A stretch of DNA of 64,000 nt from Pogona vitticeps (lineage: Eukaryota > Chordata > Lepidosauria > Squamata > Agamidae), in contig NC_135785.1 in NCBI RefSeq assembly GCF_051106095.1, forward strand, positions 184,557,045 through 184,621,044, read 5' to 3'. The translations under genes and the position numbers were made by a program. The notes under the pieces were generated by a model that was not told the origin of the DNA, searched no databases, and saw only the letters and a program-made list of their open reading frames with translations. Of this stretch, positions 16,101 through 26,100 are shown piece by piece (position 1 is the first letter of the stretch; each line of letters opens with the position of its first letter).

Positions 16101-16205
16101 CCCAGACTATGGAATGCCCTCCCGACTGAGATTCGTCTGGCGCCGACACTGACGACATTTCGGCGCCAGGTCAAAACCTTCCTGTTCCAGAAGGCTTTTA
16201 ACTGA
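13179..16205 (+). CDS. LINE endonuclease-reverse transcriptase polyprotein (L2 clade)
   Basis: This is a 1008-residue protein driving target-primed reverse transcription of the element. The first ATG in frame is at 13179; the frame is open a further 12 codons upstream without an ATG. The N-terminal apurinic-like endonuclease shows NARS near residue 71, TETW near 98, GDLN near 204 and SDH near 271. The reverse transcriptase core (about 480-800) has NYRPVANL, FQSGFRPGFGT, LDLSAAFDTIDH, GVPQGSILSP and the catalytic YADD near 728. The C-terminal part carries MDWMRVNKLKLNPDK and LHWLPVAARAQFKVL and ends FLFQKAFN. No separate ORF1 was seen. L2 clade was chosen by these motifs; CR1 is the nearest alternative. 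The uninterrupted frame suggests a young copy. Confidence 0.9.
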   Translation: MEQEGGRALEGAAIEVVLGRGRNGGGGRTCPRRRREVRYLTSILSSSPTPNQMVSGDHISKPSSHTVLLMNARSVQNKTALIHDVILDEGADLVCITETWVGEEGGVSLSQLCPPGYSVQHQGRSEGRGGGVAIVYRSSISLTRLPIPLRGGLEGLYCVLGSRDRLGILLVYRPPCCVPTVSLPELTEVVSDLVLRTPRLLVLGDLNIHAEAPLTGAAQDFMATMTTMGLSQCVISPTHEKGHTLDLVFSTGLEDGGLDVEGLVVTPLSWSDHFLVKFSLLASSSLCKGGGSIKMIRPRRLMDPDGFLNALGDYPSDMVGAPVEAQVTLWNKEMTRAVDTIAPKRPLPARRAQTAPWYTSELRAMKREGRRLERRWRKSRWESDRTRLRAHYRAYFVAIRLAKRQYFSSRIASSECRPAELFRVVQDLLQPGNPVEVLDCSSARCDEFAIHFEEKIAQIRSGLDSTVTAESEDVSSAPCFGQVLMDEFQLLRPEDVDRVLGSVRSTTTPLDPCPSWLIRRSARGVRTWVQEAVNASLREGVVPTTLKEAVIRPLLKKPNLDPRLVANYRPVANLPYLGKVLERVVAGQLQALLDETDFLDPFQSGFRPGFGTETALVALYDDLCRERDRGSVTLLILLDLSAAFDTIDHGVLLDRLAGLGFGGTVLRWFRSFLADRVQRVVLGDSCSAPWHSCHGVPQGSILSPMLFNIYMKPLGEVIRRFGLRSQQYADDTQLYLSFSTNPGEAVSVLNSCLDLIMDWMRVNKLKLNPDKTEVLLVGASPDRLEGHLPALNGVTLPLRDRVRSLGVLLDPSLTLEAQVDSVARGAFLQLRKLYQLRPYLDERSLMTVTHALVTSRIDYCNALYVGLPLKTVRRLQLVQNRAARLVSGVAARDHIKPILYKLHWLPVAARAQFKVLVLTYKALNGLGPGYLKDRLLPYEPTRQLRSSQGALLKEPSLKEVRGMACRQTAFSAAAPRLWNALPTEIRLAPTLTTFRRQVKTFLFQKAFN

Positions 16206-16436
16206 AATAATATTAACTGTGGGTCTGATGGCAATTTTATATATATTTTAATTGTATTTTAATTGTACATGTTTTTTATTGTATTTTAAATGCTGTAAGC
16301 CGCCCAGAGACCTTTGGGTAGTGTGGGCGGCATATAAATTAAATAAATAAATAAATAAATAATACAGTACATTATTTCCAAAGAGGCAGCTGTGTGGTCT
16401 GTTGCAATGAAAATATTGGAATCCTTTGGCACATTA

Positions 16437-16677
16437 GTGCTAGCTGTATAGCTCAGTGAGTTAGGTATCTGGCTTTGCAGCCAGAGTTGGAGAGTTCAAT
16501 TCCCCACTCTGCTTCCTGCAGCTACATCCAGCCTATGTAACCTTGGGTAAGCTGTGCAGTCCCAGCAGACCCCCGAAAGAAGGGAGTGGTAAATCACTTC
16601 TTATTATTCTCTACCTGAAAACCTTGAAAAGGATGGCCAAAAATCAGAACTGATTTGATGGCAACATGATGATGATA
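16437..16677 (+). mobile_element. tRNA-derived SINE
   Basis: It begins with a tRNA-like head (TAGCTCAGTGAGTTAGGTAT as A box and GAGTTCAATTCCCC as B box) and is flanked by an 11-bp direct repeat TTGGCACATTA (16426-16436 and 16678-16688). The same family appears at 48617-48860 and, inverted, near 17255-17475 and 41700-41785. Confidence 0.88.
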
Positions 16678-17109
16678 TTGGCACATTAAGGTATCACTGG
16701 GCATGCCCTAATAAATTGGAGAGGGCTTTGATATGAAGTCCCTCCAAAAATGTCTACAGCTTCTCTCTTTACATAGGATTTTATTGACTATGTCTGAAGG
16801 AAGAGATATATTTCCATTGTTTCACTTTACCAATATTTTAGTACCATATTGCTGAGGAGTTGGCGACTCATCAATCCATGAAGGCATTCTGCATGAACTA
16901 AACTCATGGAAATCAAGGATCTGGCTTGAATGAAGAGCCTTGATGGTTCACATTGTGAGGAAAGCAATGACACAAAGGAAAGCTTACTCTCCTTAAGAGC
17001 TCTGGACAACTGAACAGAGCTACTATTTCCAGATGGGTAGGAGTGGAATTCAGAGATTACACTATTGTCTAGAAAAGAGCACCAAGTGGATGATGATGAT
17101 GTGCCATCA

Positions 17110-17250
17110 AGTTATTCTAATTGATTTGTTTTATTTTATGATTTTATTGTAGTTCCTCTTTATGGTCTGTTTGATTGATTATGTATGCTGTTAACAGCCC
17201 AGAATAGGGTTTTGCACTAATGGGGTGGTATATAAATTAAATGAATGAAT
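17110..17250 (+). repeat. LINE 3' tail fragment
   Basis: It contains a decayed tail with CAGCCCAGAATAGGGTTTTG and GGGGTGGTATATAAATTAAA, typical of L2/CR1-derived 3' ends, closing in an AATG/AATAG run. Confidence 0.55.
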
Positions 17251-17254
17251 AGAT

Positions 17255-17475
17255 CAATTCTGACCTATGGCAATCCTTACCAGAATACTCAGAACTCACA
17301 TACAGCTAGGACTAATGTGACAAAGGATTCCAATATTCTTTTTTTTCTAGAGGTGTCCTGGGACTGTAAAACTTGCCCAAAGCCAGGCAGGCAGGCTCTT
17401 CATGAATGCACAGTAAGGAAATGAACTCCCAGCCCCCTGGCTCCACAACCAGATACCTCACTGAAATATCCAGCC
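17255..17475 (-). mobile_element. tRNA-derived SINE (decayed, inverted)
   Basis: On the minus strand it reads GGTATCTGGTTGTGGAGCCA followed by GGGAGTTCATTTCC, the head of the same SINE family as 16437-16677, in opposite orientation and more diverged. Confidence 0.7.
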
Positions 17476-18257
17476 AATTACCAAGTGGATGGGAGAGTTA
17501 AAATATGAAAATACCTGGTGGGAAGACATCTAATAAGGGAAGTAGTCGGAAACAAAATAAAGTGTGCATTGGCAGTGTAACAGAAGGGAAAGAGCGTGGA
17601 AAAGTTACTTTTTAGATGATAATTTCAGGCTATGATAGTTGGGGGTTTCTGAGATCTGTGGTCAAGGAAAGTTACCAAGATGGGCTTAGAACAGTGACAT
17701 GCCCATATATTTCACCTTTGTTTTTGCACACCCAAATTACTCAGGAGGGAAGCTTAAATTATTTACAATCAATTATTGAATCCATAGATATCGGTTGTAA
17801 AGATTTTAATTTTCCAGATTCTCTCCCTGTCTGTAGTATTTATGATAAAAATTATGCCAAACCCTGTTAAGGAATCTGGCAGCTGAAAAGCTGATTAGAA
17901 GTTAACTATCTAATCTAACCATAGAGTTAGTCATTAACCATCCCATATGCTTACAATGTATGCCATAGAAAATATTCTGAGAATATGTGGGTTCATAGTC
18001 AACGTGTTTATTACCACAAATGTCCCATGTAAGTAAACATTAAGTACTTTATTATCCCTCCAAGTTACTCTTGATGTTTTTTGCTTTGCTTTGCTTTATC
18101 ACACTTGATGCAGCAGTCCTAGGAAATCTTTGGTAGAAATCAGTTTTTCTGACATTGGTGGGGCAAACTGGGATAGATTCAAGTAACTGAACTGGCACTT
18201 TGAGAAGATCTGAACAGAGTATGGCTGTAATCAGAGATGGACTACAGTTTCAAGAAT
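17476..18257. other. intergenic, nothing recognised
   Basis: Unique-looking intergenic sequence between SINEs. An 84-codon open frame near 17616 has no similarity I can name. Confidence 0.45.
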
Positions 18258-18272
18258 CTTACAGCCAAGCTG

Positions 18273-18615
18273 TAACGTGGTGGCGCTGCGGGCTAAACCG
18301 CAGAGGCCTGTGCTGCAGGGTCAGAAGACCAGCAGTCGTAAGATCGAATCCAAGCGATGGAGTGAGCTCCCATCGCTTGTCCCTGCTCCCGCCAACCTAG
18401 CGGTTCGAAATCATGCAAAATGCAAGTAGATAAATAGGGACCACCTCGGTGGGAAGGTAACAGCGTTCCGTGTCTAAGTCGCACTGGCCATGTGACCATG
18501 GAAGATTGTCTTCGGACAAAACGCTGGCTCTGTGGCTTGGAAACGGGGATGAGCACCGCCCCCTAGAGTCGAACACGACTGGACAAAAATGGTCAAGGGG
18601 AACCTTTACCTTTAC
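18273..18615 (+). mobile_element. tRNA-derived SINE with CTTTAC tail
   Basis: A 343-bp SINE flanked by a perfect 15-bp target duplication CTTACAGCCAAGCTG (18258-18272 and 18616-18630). The head has GGTGGCGCTGCGGGC and a GATCGAATCC B box; the tail is ACCTTTACCTTTACC. It resembles an abundant squamate SINE class. The perfect duplication argues for a young insertion. Confidence 0.93.
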
Positions 18616-18894
18616 CTTACAGCCAAGCTGGCCAATCCTACACAGCTGACACAGTAAACTTTCAGTTTCTCTTTACTTCTCAGTCCATCTCCTCAAGCAG
18701 AAGTTCAAGCAAATATAACCAAATCTGTGCATACATTTTACCTGTCAGCTACCTTGCTTGCCTCCTTTCTTTTGAAATATTGATGGTGAGCTCATGCTGT
18801 TTTTGCTTTGAAGCCACATTGTGTAAATTGATGGTAGAATAGTGATAGCGTAGCTACACAAGTGCCGTGATCTCCCTTTAATTAACAACAGTTA

Positions 18895-19030
18895 AAGTGA
18901 TGAAGACAGGAAGCTGCCTTAGACCATGTTAGATTATTTGTTGCTCAAAGTCAGTCTACTTTGATTAGTAACACTTCTCTAGAAATGGCTGAAGAATTCT
19001 TTCCCACCAGGTACATGCCTGATAGCGTTG
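18895..19030 (-). mobile_element. Sauria-type SINE 3' fragment (inverted)
   Basis: AGGAAGCTGCCTTAGACC is the antisense of the conserved 3' end of Sauria SINEs. The remainder is diverged. Confidence 0.6.
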
Positions 19031-19049
19031 GTGCCAAATTATATAATGA

Positions 19050-19232
19050 CAGTGTATGAGAGCTAGAGTGGTATTGCAAATCTAGTGTTGGAGATCTGGG
19101 TTCACATCCTCCACACTTGGTCGTGGAAACTCACCAGTAATGCCAATGGTAAGTCATTCTAACATCAGAGATACAGCTCAAATTCAGTTGCTGTAAGTCA
19201 GAAGTGATTTGATGTCATACAACAACAGTAAC
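19050..19232 (+). mobile_element. tRNA-derived SINE (decayed)
   Basis: It has the order of a squamate SINE: GAGTGGTATTGCAAATC head, GGGTTCACATCCTCC as B box, a CCATGG-type middle and AGTCAGAAGTGATTTGATG before an ACAACA tail. Confidence 0.7.
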
Positions 19233-19439
19233 AGTAACAGTGTAAATATACCATCAGCATGAAGTCAGTATTAAGCAGGAAGATGATGCCATTAACTGTG
19301 GTACCTCACAGCCTTCCCTAAGGAAGCCAGCCTAGCCATTATCTTTCTAGCAACAAAGAAAACCCTTTCAAAGGATCAGTTTCCTATCGTTATAATATCG
19401 TAATATTACCTCATTATTTGAGCTTTGATTGAACTTTAT

Positions 19440-19505
19440 TTGGGAAACCACCATGGAATCTTTGTGAAGAAAGGCAGAATATAAAGATCTGAAATAAATA
19501 AGTAA
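19440..19505 (+). repeat. LINE/SINE 3' tail fragment
   Basis: AAAGGCAGAATATAAAGATC followed by an AATAAATAAG tail resembles retroposon 3' ends that close with a GGCGG-type motif. Confidence 0.45.
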
Positions 19506-19830
19506 TTTTCTAGAGACAATCCTGTGAATTTCTCTTGCTAATAATATCTAATGTAACAATGTAATAAAGAAAAATATATGTCAGTTTCTGGACTGGAACT
19601 GATGCTGAGGTGTTCACTGAAGAAAATATTGACAAAAATATCAACAAAATATTTATTTACTAATTTTCTGAGCAATATAATCTTCCCTGGAAATTTATGA
19701 AACTTTATTTGTTTACTATTTGGGGAAGGATTGCTTTCAATCTGCTTTTGCCTATTTTTGCTAAGACAGGAAGAAAAGTTGTTTGGATCCCTGCAGTAAT
19801 GTTAACTGTTTCCAGTCTTTGCTTGTCTAA

Positions 19831-20176
19831 AGGTAAAGGTAAAGGTTCCCCTTGACATTTTTAGTCCAGTCATGTCCGGCTCTAGGGGGCGGTGCTCATC
19901 CCGTTTTTCAAGCCATAGAGCCAGCGCTTGTCTGAAGACAGTTTCAGTTGTCATGTGGCCAGTGTGACTAGGGAATGCTGTTTTTACCTTCCCACCAAGG
20001 TGGTACCTATTTATCTACTCACATTTACATGCTTTCAAACTGCTAGGCTGGCAAGGAGCTGGGACAAAGTGACGGGAGCTCACTCCGTCACGTGGATTCG
20101 ATCTTACGACTGCTGGTCTTCTGAACCTGCAGCACAGGCTTCTGCGGTTTAGCCCACAGCGCCACCATGTCCCTAT
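19831..20176 (-). mobile_element. tRNA-derived SINE with CTTTAC tail (inverted)
   Basis: Same family as 18273-18615, in opposite orientation: it begins AGGTAAAGGTAAAGGTTCC and ends GCGCCACCATGTCC. It is flanked by a 13-bp direct repeat TTTGCTTGTCTAA (19818-19830 and 20177-20189). Confidence 0.92.
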
Positions 20177-20189
20177 TTTGCTTGTCTAA

Positions 20190-21239
20190 TACCTCCTTTT
20201 TTTAAAAAAGGGGGGGAATAATAGAAGTCCCATACCTCCCCAAGGAGCATTCCTCACAGCTGGCAAGCATTGATGGGTGCTGAGATCCATCAACATTTCC
20301 AGAGCCTTTCCCAGCTCAGTAACTCAGTTGAAGAAAAATGCTCATTCTGGACCTTTCTCTTGTTAATTTTTACAACATGCTGTAGGCTGAACCATATACA
20401 TTCTTCTTGGTTGCAGTACTATTAAGGAGAAGGATGAGAACAAGTGTAGTGTAGTTTCTCTACTGCCTTATCTCCTGAAAACATTGAGGCCTTATTTACA
20501 CATTATCTTTCTGGTGTGATTGCTGCTCCTTCGTCTATGTATAAAATATGCAGATGATTTTATGAAGTGACTCGCCGGTGTTTGTGGAGAGTGAACATCA
20601 TTTTCCTGTTTCTGTATTATAAATTTTTAAGTGAGAGTACAATGGTAGCAACAACTAAACAAGGCACCAGGTCAATGATTCAACAATTGTTTCTAAGAAA
20701 AGCAAGTAGTGATCCAGAATAATATCCTATTCAGTTAGAGATGATTTGAGCATGTCTGTTCATTCATTGTCCTTAAAAAGTAGCTCTTCCCCAAAGTAAG
20801 GTCTGATTGACTTGGTCTCCCTTGTGGTTGTTGGGAAGCCATTCCAGAACAGTTCTTAGTACAAAAAGAACCACTCTTGGCTAATGACATGGTCCCCAAC
20901 AATGAAACCCCTATATAATAAGAACCATGGTTGTTTCACCATTCTTGACTTTAAGAGACCCGTGACTTTTAAAAAAAAATCTTGCATTTTATCATTTATT
21001 GTCCCCCCCCAAAAAAAACCAACCCAAAGTAGATCATAGGAAGAGACAACCACTGTTTGACAAAGTTATAGTTGGAAATGACAAGGAAGTTGGGGGAAAA
21101 TTTACTCTTTGGACTGCAGCTCCCAGAATCCTCCTGCTAGTATAGCCATGGTGATACAGGTTGGGAATTGTGGTCCAGAAATAACTTTTCCAAACCCTGA
21201 GGCACAGGATATATTATGGGTATAAACATTAGAGAAGCA
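20190..21239. other. intergenic, mostly unrecognised
   Basis: Nothing coding was seen. At about 21105-21185 a stretch with GCAGCTCCCAGAATCC resembles the interior of hAT MITEs such as 10299-10436. Confidence 0.45.
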
Positions 21240-21775
21240 CATCTGTACAAGTCTGCTTCTGCCCATGTTTTCACCACTTTATTTTCCAAGAATGCTGGCC
21301 AGAATCCTAGTGGTTAGTTATACCTGGTATAAGTGCAATCCCGAAATCAGAAGGGCAATTTCGTTAGCCCGCTGTAATTCAATTCCCTCGGCGGTGCTAA
21401 CAGGCCGATTTAATAATATCCCCTTCAATAACAGATTATGCCCCTGCATGATGAATGTTGTAGAGACGTTACCCCACATCTTATTTCATTGCCCACTTCA
21501 TTTGACCGCGAGGGACAAATTCCTTGCCTCCTTTCCACAACGAAAGCCCTGGCTTACTGACGAAGCATATTTTAGCTTTATTTTACAGCGGTCCGACGAG
21601 CACTTTTTGATTATCCTCGGCAAATTTTTGCTAGATATAATCCAAACTAATACAGAACGAGAATCCAATCCTAAGTTTTAGTGTTTTAGGGGTTGTCCCC
21701 ACAAGTTGTACTTTGTACCCTTTGTATGTCTGTATGCGCTTTTTATGCCAATAAAGGTAAAGTAAGTAAGTATAA
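21240..21775 (+). mobile_element. non-LTR retrotransposon C-terminal fragment (R4-like, tentative)
   Basis: An open stretch of 138 codons (21265-21681) encodes a LINE-type C-terminus with a zinc-knuckle-like motif CPC-x9-H-x4-C (the cysteines precede a LPHILFHCPLH segment). A short 3' UTR follows, ending GCCAATAAAGGTAAAGTAAG, with a GTAA-type tail. It is unlike the L2, CR1 and BovB proteins in this window. R4/Dong affinity is a guess from the C-terminal motif and tail. Confidence 0.6.
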
Positions 21776-23025
21776 GTGCAATGGCACAAACTGAAGCAGT
21801 GGATTGTCACTATTTCACAACTTATCAGTTGTATCCCATGTCTCACACCTGTCACCTGAGTTGTTGCATGACAAAAGACAAAAGGGGCAACTCATGAATG
21901 AGTGGCAATTCACCACTGTGATTTATGCAATTGCACTTACACCAGGATAGCTTACAAATAAGAGTCTGGCCATTGATATGTTCACAACCTGCCACTGAGT
22001 CTTCTGAGTGACTTTACTTGCAATTTTGAAGACCTCATCCTTCTTGTACCTGTTGGCCCTTTAGATGCTATCCCACCAGTGACAGTAAGTGCTACACCAA
22101 ATAAACCCATATCTATTGCAACAGTGCTAAATCAGGAGGCAGGATTCCCTCCCTTTTTCTTGAAGAGCTTCAAATCTCAATAAAACCAGTTTGGACAGAG
22201 AGTATATTGGGAAACTGAAAAATTATCTTGTGTGCAAAGTAAAATAATACCAATGGAGGCCCTGAAAAGCTGCTGGTCTGTGTCCTATTGACTTTCTGTT
22301 GGAGAGTCCTGCCAGTGCAGTAAAATTAATGCTATCGAACAAGCAAAGGCCAGGGTTGTTTATGGAGATTCCCAACAAAACGTAAGAGTCACAACCATTC
22401 ATTCCAATGCTTGCAGCACTTGGCACTCCTTGGAAGATCAACAGGATGTTCTCCAATAGCTTTTCAGAGACACAGGGGCCCAGTGCCACTGCCCAAATTA
22501 ACTTTTCAGTCTTCCGTCCAATAGGATCCTGGCTATTGTCTCTAAATAGAGGTCAGAGGCATCCTGTCCTGTCCCCAATCAATTTCCAAAATCTTCTGTT
22601 CTCACAAGCCTCAGGGGAGCAAATGGAATCCTCTGGCAGCTGCACTTCACTGAACTGGCTGGCTGGGGAGCATTCTGGAATAGACCAATTCACACTTCCC
22701 CCTCCCCCAGGAAATGAATAGAGAAGATGCAGGGTAACTGGATCATAATTGATAACAAGGCACAGGCTGCAACATAACCTTTGGTCTTGAGCCTCTGGTA
22801 CATCCAGAAAGCACCTAGAGTTCTCTCTTTGATCATTCCATGAAGGACGTTTTGAGGAAAATTGCAGCTAGGGTGTGTATATATATCAGCATGCTTATTG
22901 CAGAAACTGCCCAAATAGAAAAGAGGCAAAGTACATTTCTTCTCTTGTTTGATAAGAATCAGCATTAACAGCTAAGTAAGTCAAGGGCAGAGTCTCATGG
23001 AAGAGCTGAGAGAAACAAGAACACT
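21776..23025 (-). other. CLTRN: CLTRN 3' flank, probably including its 3' UTR
   Basis: Downstream of the CLTRN stop codon on the minus strand. I did not find a convincing AATAAA on that strand close to the stop, so the transcript end is not set. Confidence 0.4.
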
Positions 23026-23185
23026 TCATAAGGGTGTGAACCGTTCATCATCGGCTGCTGCATAGACCCCATTAATCTGGCCAGCTTTTAAATCTAAGGC
23101 GTCACAAGGGATTCCATTTTCCACAGTTATAACAGTTTCACATTTCTCCTCTAATCCTTCTGTTTCTTCAGATTCCTTCTTACAT
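23026..23185 (-). CDS. CLTRN: CLTRN exon 6 (cytoplasmic tail and stop)
   Basis: 160 bp with acceptor TTCAG; it encodes an acidic tail with ITVENGIPCDALDLKAGQIN and a final ERFTPL before TGA. Confidence 0.96.
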
Positions 23186-26100
23186 CTGAAAAAAGGAGAG
23201 GATAACGTCGTAAAAACGGATGAGCCGAGAAAAAGGAAACAAATCATTTTGATCTGAGTCATCTAAGTTTGGAGACAAAATGCATATGCAGAAATATTGT
23301 ACATTGCAGCCTTTTCTAGACTGAGAGAACACATGCTGCAAGCTTGTGTGTGTGTTTGTGCGCACTTCACACATGTCTAAAAGTGGCAAAAGTAAAGGAT
23401 TCGCAACATTAATTACAGGCTGTCTTCAACTTTTGTTTCTAGCCTAAAATCATCTAGTTCAGGAAAAGAGGTACCAATCCAATAGTTCTGCATGTGTGGA
23501 TTAGCTCAAATATCTAGAAGGAGCAGATGGAAGCTTTGTGTAATGCATTTTAAAAAGAGTAAGAAGTGATTGAATGGAGCAAAATTTCAGCCCAGCTTTA
23601 TAACTAATAAAGCACAAACCTTGTTATGTTTCCCGCTAGTGTGATCAACAGAACTCCCTACCACCTCCAGATTAGCTCTGACTGTATCTCTGCACTGCAG
23701 CCCAATATAGCAAAGAACAGCACTAGCAATTAAGGAGTCTCTGCTCTGTTTATTCCCAGGATGATTTTTGCCCTTGAAAGCCAATGAGTCATAGGCAAGG
23801 AGCCTCTAGCTTCATATATGATGCATCATCAGCAATATAGGGGAAATAACCAGCTCAAAGATCAGGTACAGCATCTTCTCAGACCCATAATATATCGTGT
23901 CACAACCTCTGTCAGGTACATATATCAGCAATGTTAACAGCCATAAAAACGCATCATTCTGCTATAAATCTTTGGATGTAGAGATTTGCTAAAAAAATAA
24001 GTGTGAGAGGGAGCTTCTTCTTGACTCCAGATAAGGATGTAAATTTCGACTTGGTTCATCCTTGTGAAGTGAATAAGAATACAAAAAAAAAATCTCCTTA
24101 ATGCAAGAGAGTGGAAATAAATTTTTGCTGGTCTCTGAGAAGATGTGCATATTTTCAAGAGTGGATTGTGCACATTTGTGTTAAATGCACAGTGGCGCAA
24201 CATGCAGTCCCAACTGCCATGTTGCTTAAGCCTGTAAATGTAGTAGCACTCGGTGGGTTGTATCTTTGGGCTGTCAGTTTCGGCATGTTATGTGTATGGA
24301 TACTCATCTTCATATAGGGAAAATACACTAATTTTGCAGAAGGAAAAGACTTCGAGAAAGCTATCAGTTACAAGTTAAATCACTGTTTAGCATCTCTCTC
24401 TGTAGCCAAGTTCTTTTGTGAGTGCTGGAGATTCCAATGTGTCAGTAAAAGGCCAAAGTGTAGCATGTGATTAGACTCCTTAAATGCCTGAAACATCTGA
24501 TTGCCACAGCAGGAGCCATTCATACCTCTTGTAGTTTACACTGACCCTGCTTTGATTGCTCTATTGGCCATCAGGAGATAAGCACAAGCATCATTTTAAA
24601 ATTTGACTTCTCAATAACAAAGGTGTGCCAAAATAATTCTCTAGATTTCCAGTTTCTGATGCTAGACTATCTTTAATTTATAGTTGAGTCCAAGAAGCCC
24701 CTATTCTCCCAGCATGAAAGGAAATTAAAATATATGCCAATTTCCTAGCAGGAAAATGTAAGGCTTTCTCTGTGATGCACCATCCCTTCCTGCTAGTACT
24801 ATATTACTATTGCAATTACAATGACTATTATTATTGTCATTGTTAGTGTTAGTGCTACAATAACCATAAAACATTTTTAAAAACCCAAATTTAACCACAG
24901 GATCATTAAAATAAAACAAAACCAAATACAACTATAAAATTAATTAAAATCAGTTAAACATTCATACAATTGAAACCATCAGTATAAATTAAACAATATT
25001 ATAAGCCGATTTACACCATTCCTAAGAGCAGAGAGAGAGAAACTGATTACAATTGACATACCCAAACTAGGACGACTCACGCTGTGAACATTCTGCCAGA
25101 TCTACAAATACAGATCCATACATGACCTTACTTCCTTGCTTTACTAACTTGTTAAGAGGATCCTTCTCCTTTGCTACCACAATAATTTAAAAACAAAGAG
25201 AATGTTAGTAGTAAATAATGTAATGCAAATGTAGCAAATGTCAGGGAATAATTTTAGAAATCAAAAATTGGGTACCCTGTAGGCATGCCACATCGAAACC
25301 ACTTCTACTTGGAATCTGTATATGGTCACCAATCAGCTGCCAGAACAAGTGCCAACCAGATCTTCCAGGCCACTAAGTTCCCTGGCTTATAATTCTGGAC
25401 TGGCACAAAACAGGAAAGCACAAAGCACTCACCTCCTACGCTGATGGATGCCAGAAGTTACAAGGAATACAATTCCAGCCACAATGATGGAAAGAACGAC
25501 ACCAAAGACTATCAGCCAGGTTTGGACAGACTGCTCAACTGGTGGAGCTAAAGTTGTTGAGATCTGCAAGAACTGAAGTGTGTCATCACTTAAAAAAAAG
25601 GCACCATTGATACGGTGTCTGTTCTTCCTAAAAACAAGACAAAACAAAGAAAGAATTGACAAGTATGCCATCTTATTCATAATATGAAAGGGTCTATTGT
25701 GCCAATCACATAGGATGAATGAAGACACGATCTGGTGTCACTTGTGCATGGAATGTTTCATTTTCACTTCAGATGATGGTCCAGAATATGGTTGCATACA
25801 CAGCACTGTACTCTCTTTTCAAAAGGAAAAATAATAAGGATTTTCTCTCCCATCTTTTCCTCCTTAGCCAATTTTCAAACAATAATGAATAAACTGGTGG
25901 AAAAACAAGGGATAATTTTGAATCAAATTTGACATTGTCTGAATTCTCTGCAAAAAATAACTGAACGAGGTAGGGCAATTGCATGACAAATTCTCCTGAG
26001 ATGGCTGTTAGGAAGAATGCATATGGAATTCAGGACTGCAGCATCCTATTTACAGACCCTAGATAAGATATTCAACATCCAACCCTCCTTTCTCCAACAC

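Larger units (their letters stand above)
12600..16363 (+). mobile_element. full-length or near full-length L2-clade LINE
   Basis: The order is a GC-rich 5' region with a tandem repeat (12608-13010), an AT-rich leader, one long reading frame (13179-16205), and a short 3' UTR containing GCCGCCCAGAGACC and GGGCGGCATATAAAT, with a terminal (AATA)n tail. This is a complete non-LTR retrotransposon layout with no internal break in the frame. The exact 5' boundary is uncertain; I did not find a clear target-site duplication. Confidence 0.88.

Noticed and set aside
13141-16245. Inverted 11-bp match AATTGCCATCA/TGATGGCAATT near the two ends of the LINE
   Set aside because: It is too short, not at the ends, and LINEs do not have terminal inverted repeats; chance is the simplest reading.
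16437-16520. tRNA gene-like sequence with A and B boxes (also at 18273, 31835 and 48617)
   Set aside because: These are heads of SINEs with target duplications and long non-tRNA bodies; they would not fold into functional tRNAs.
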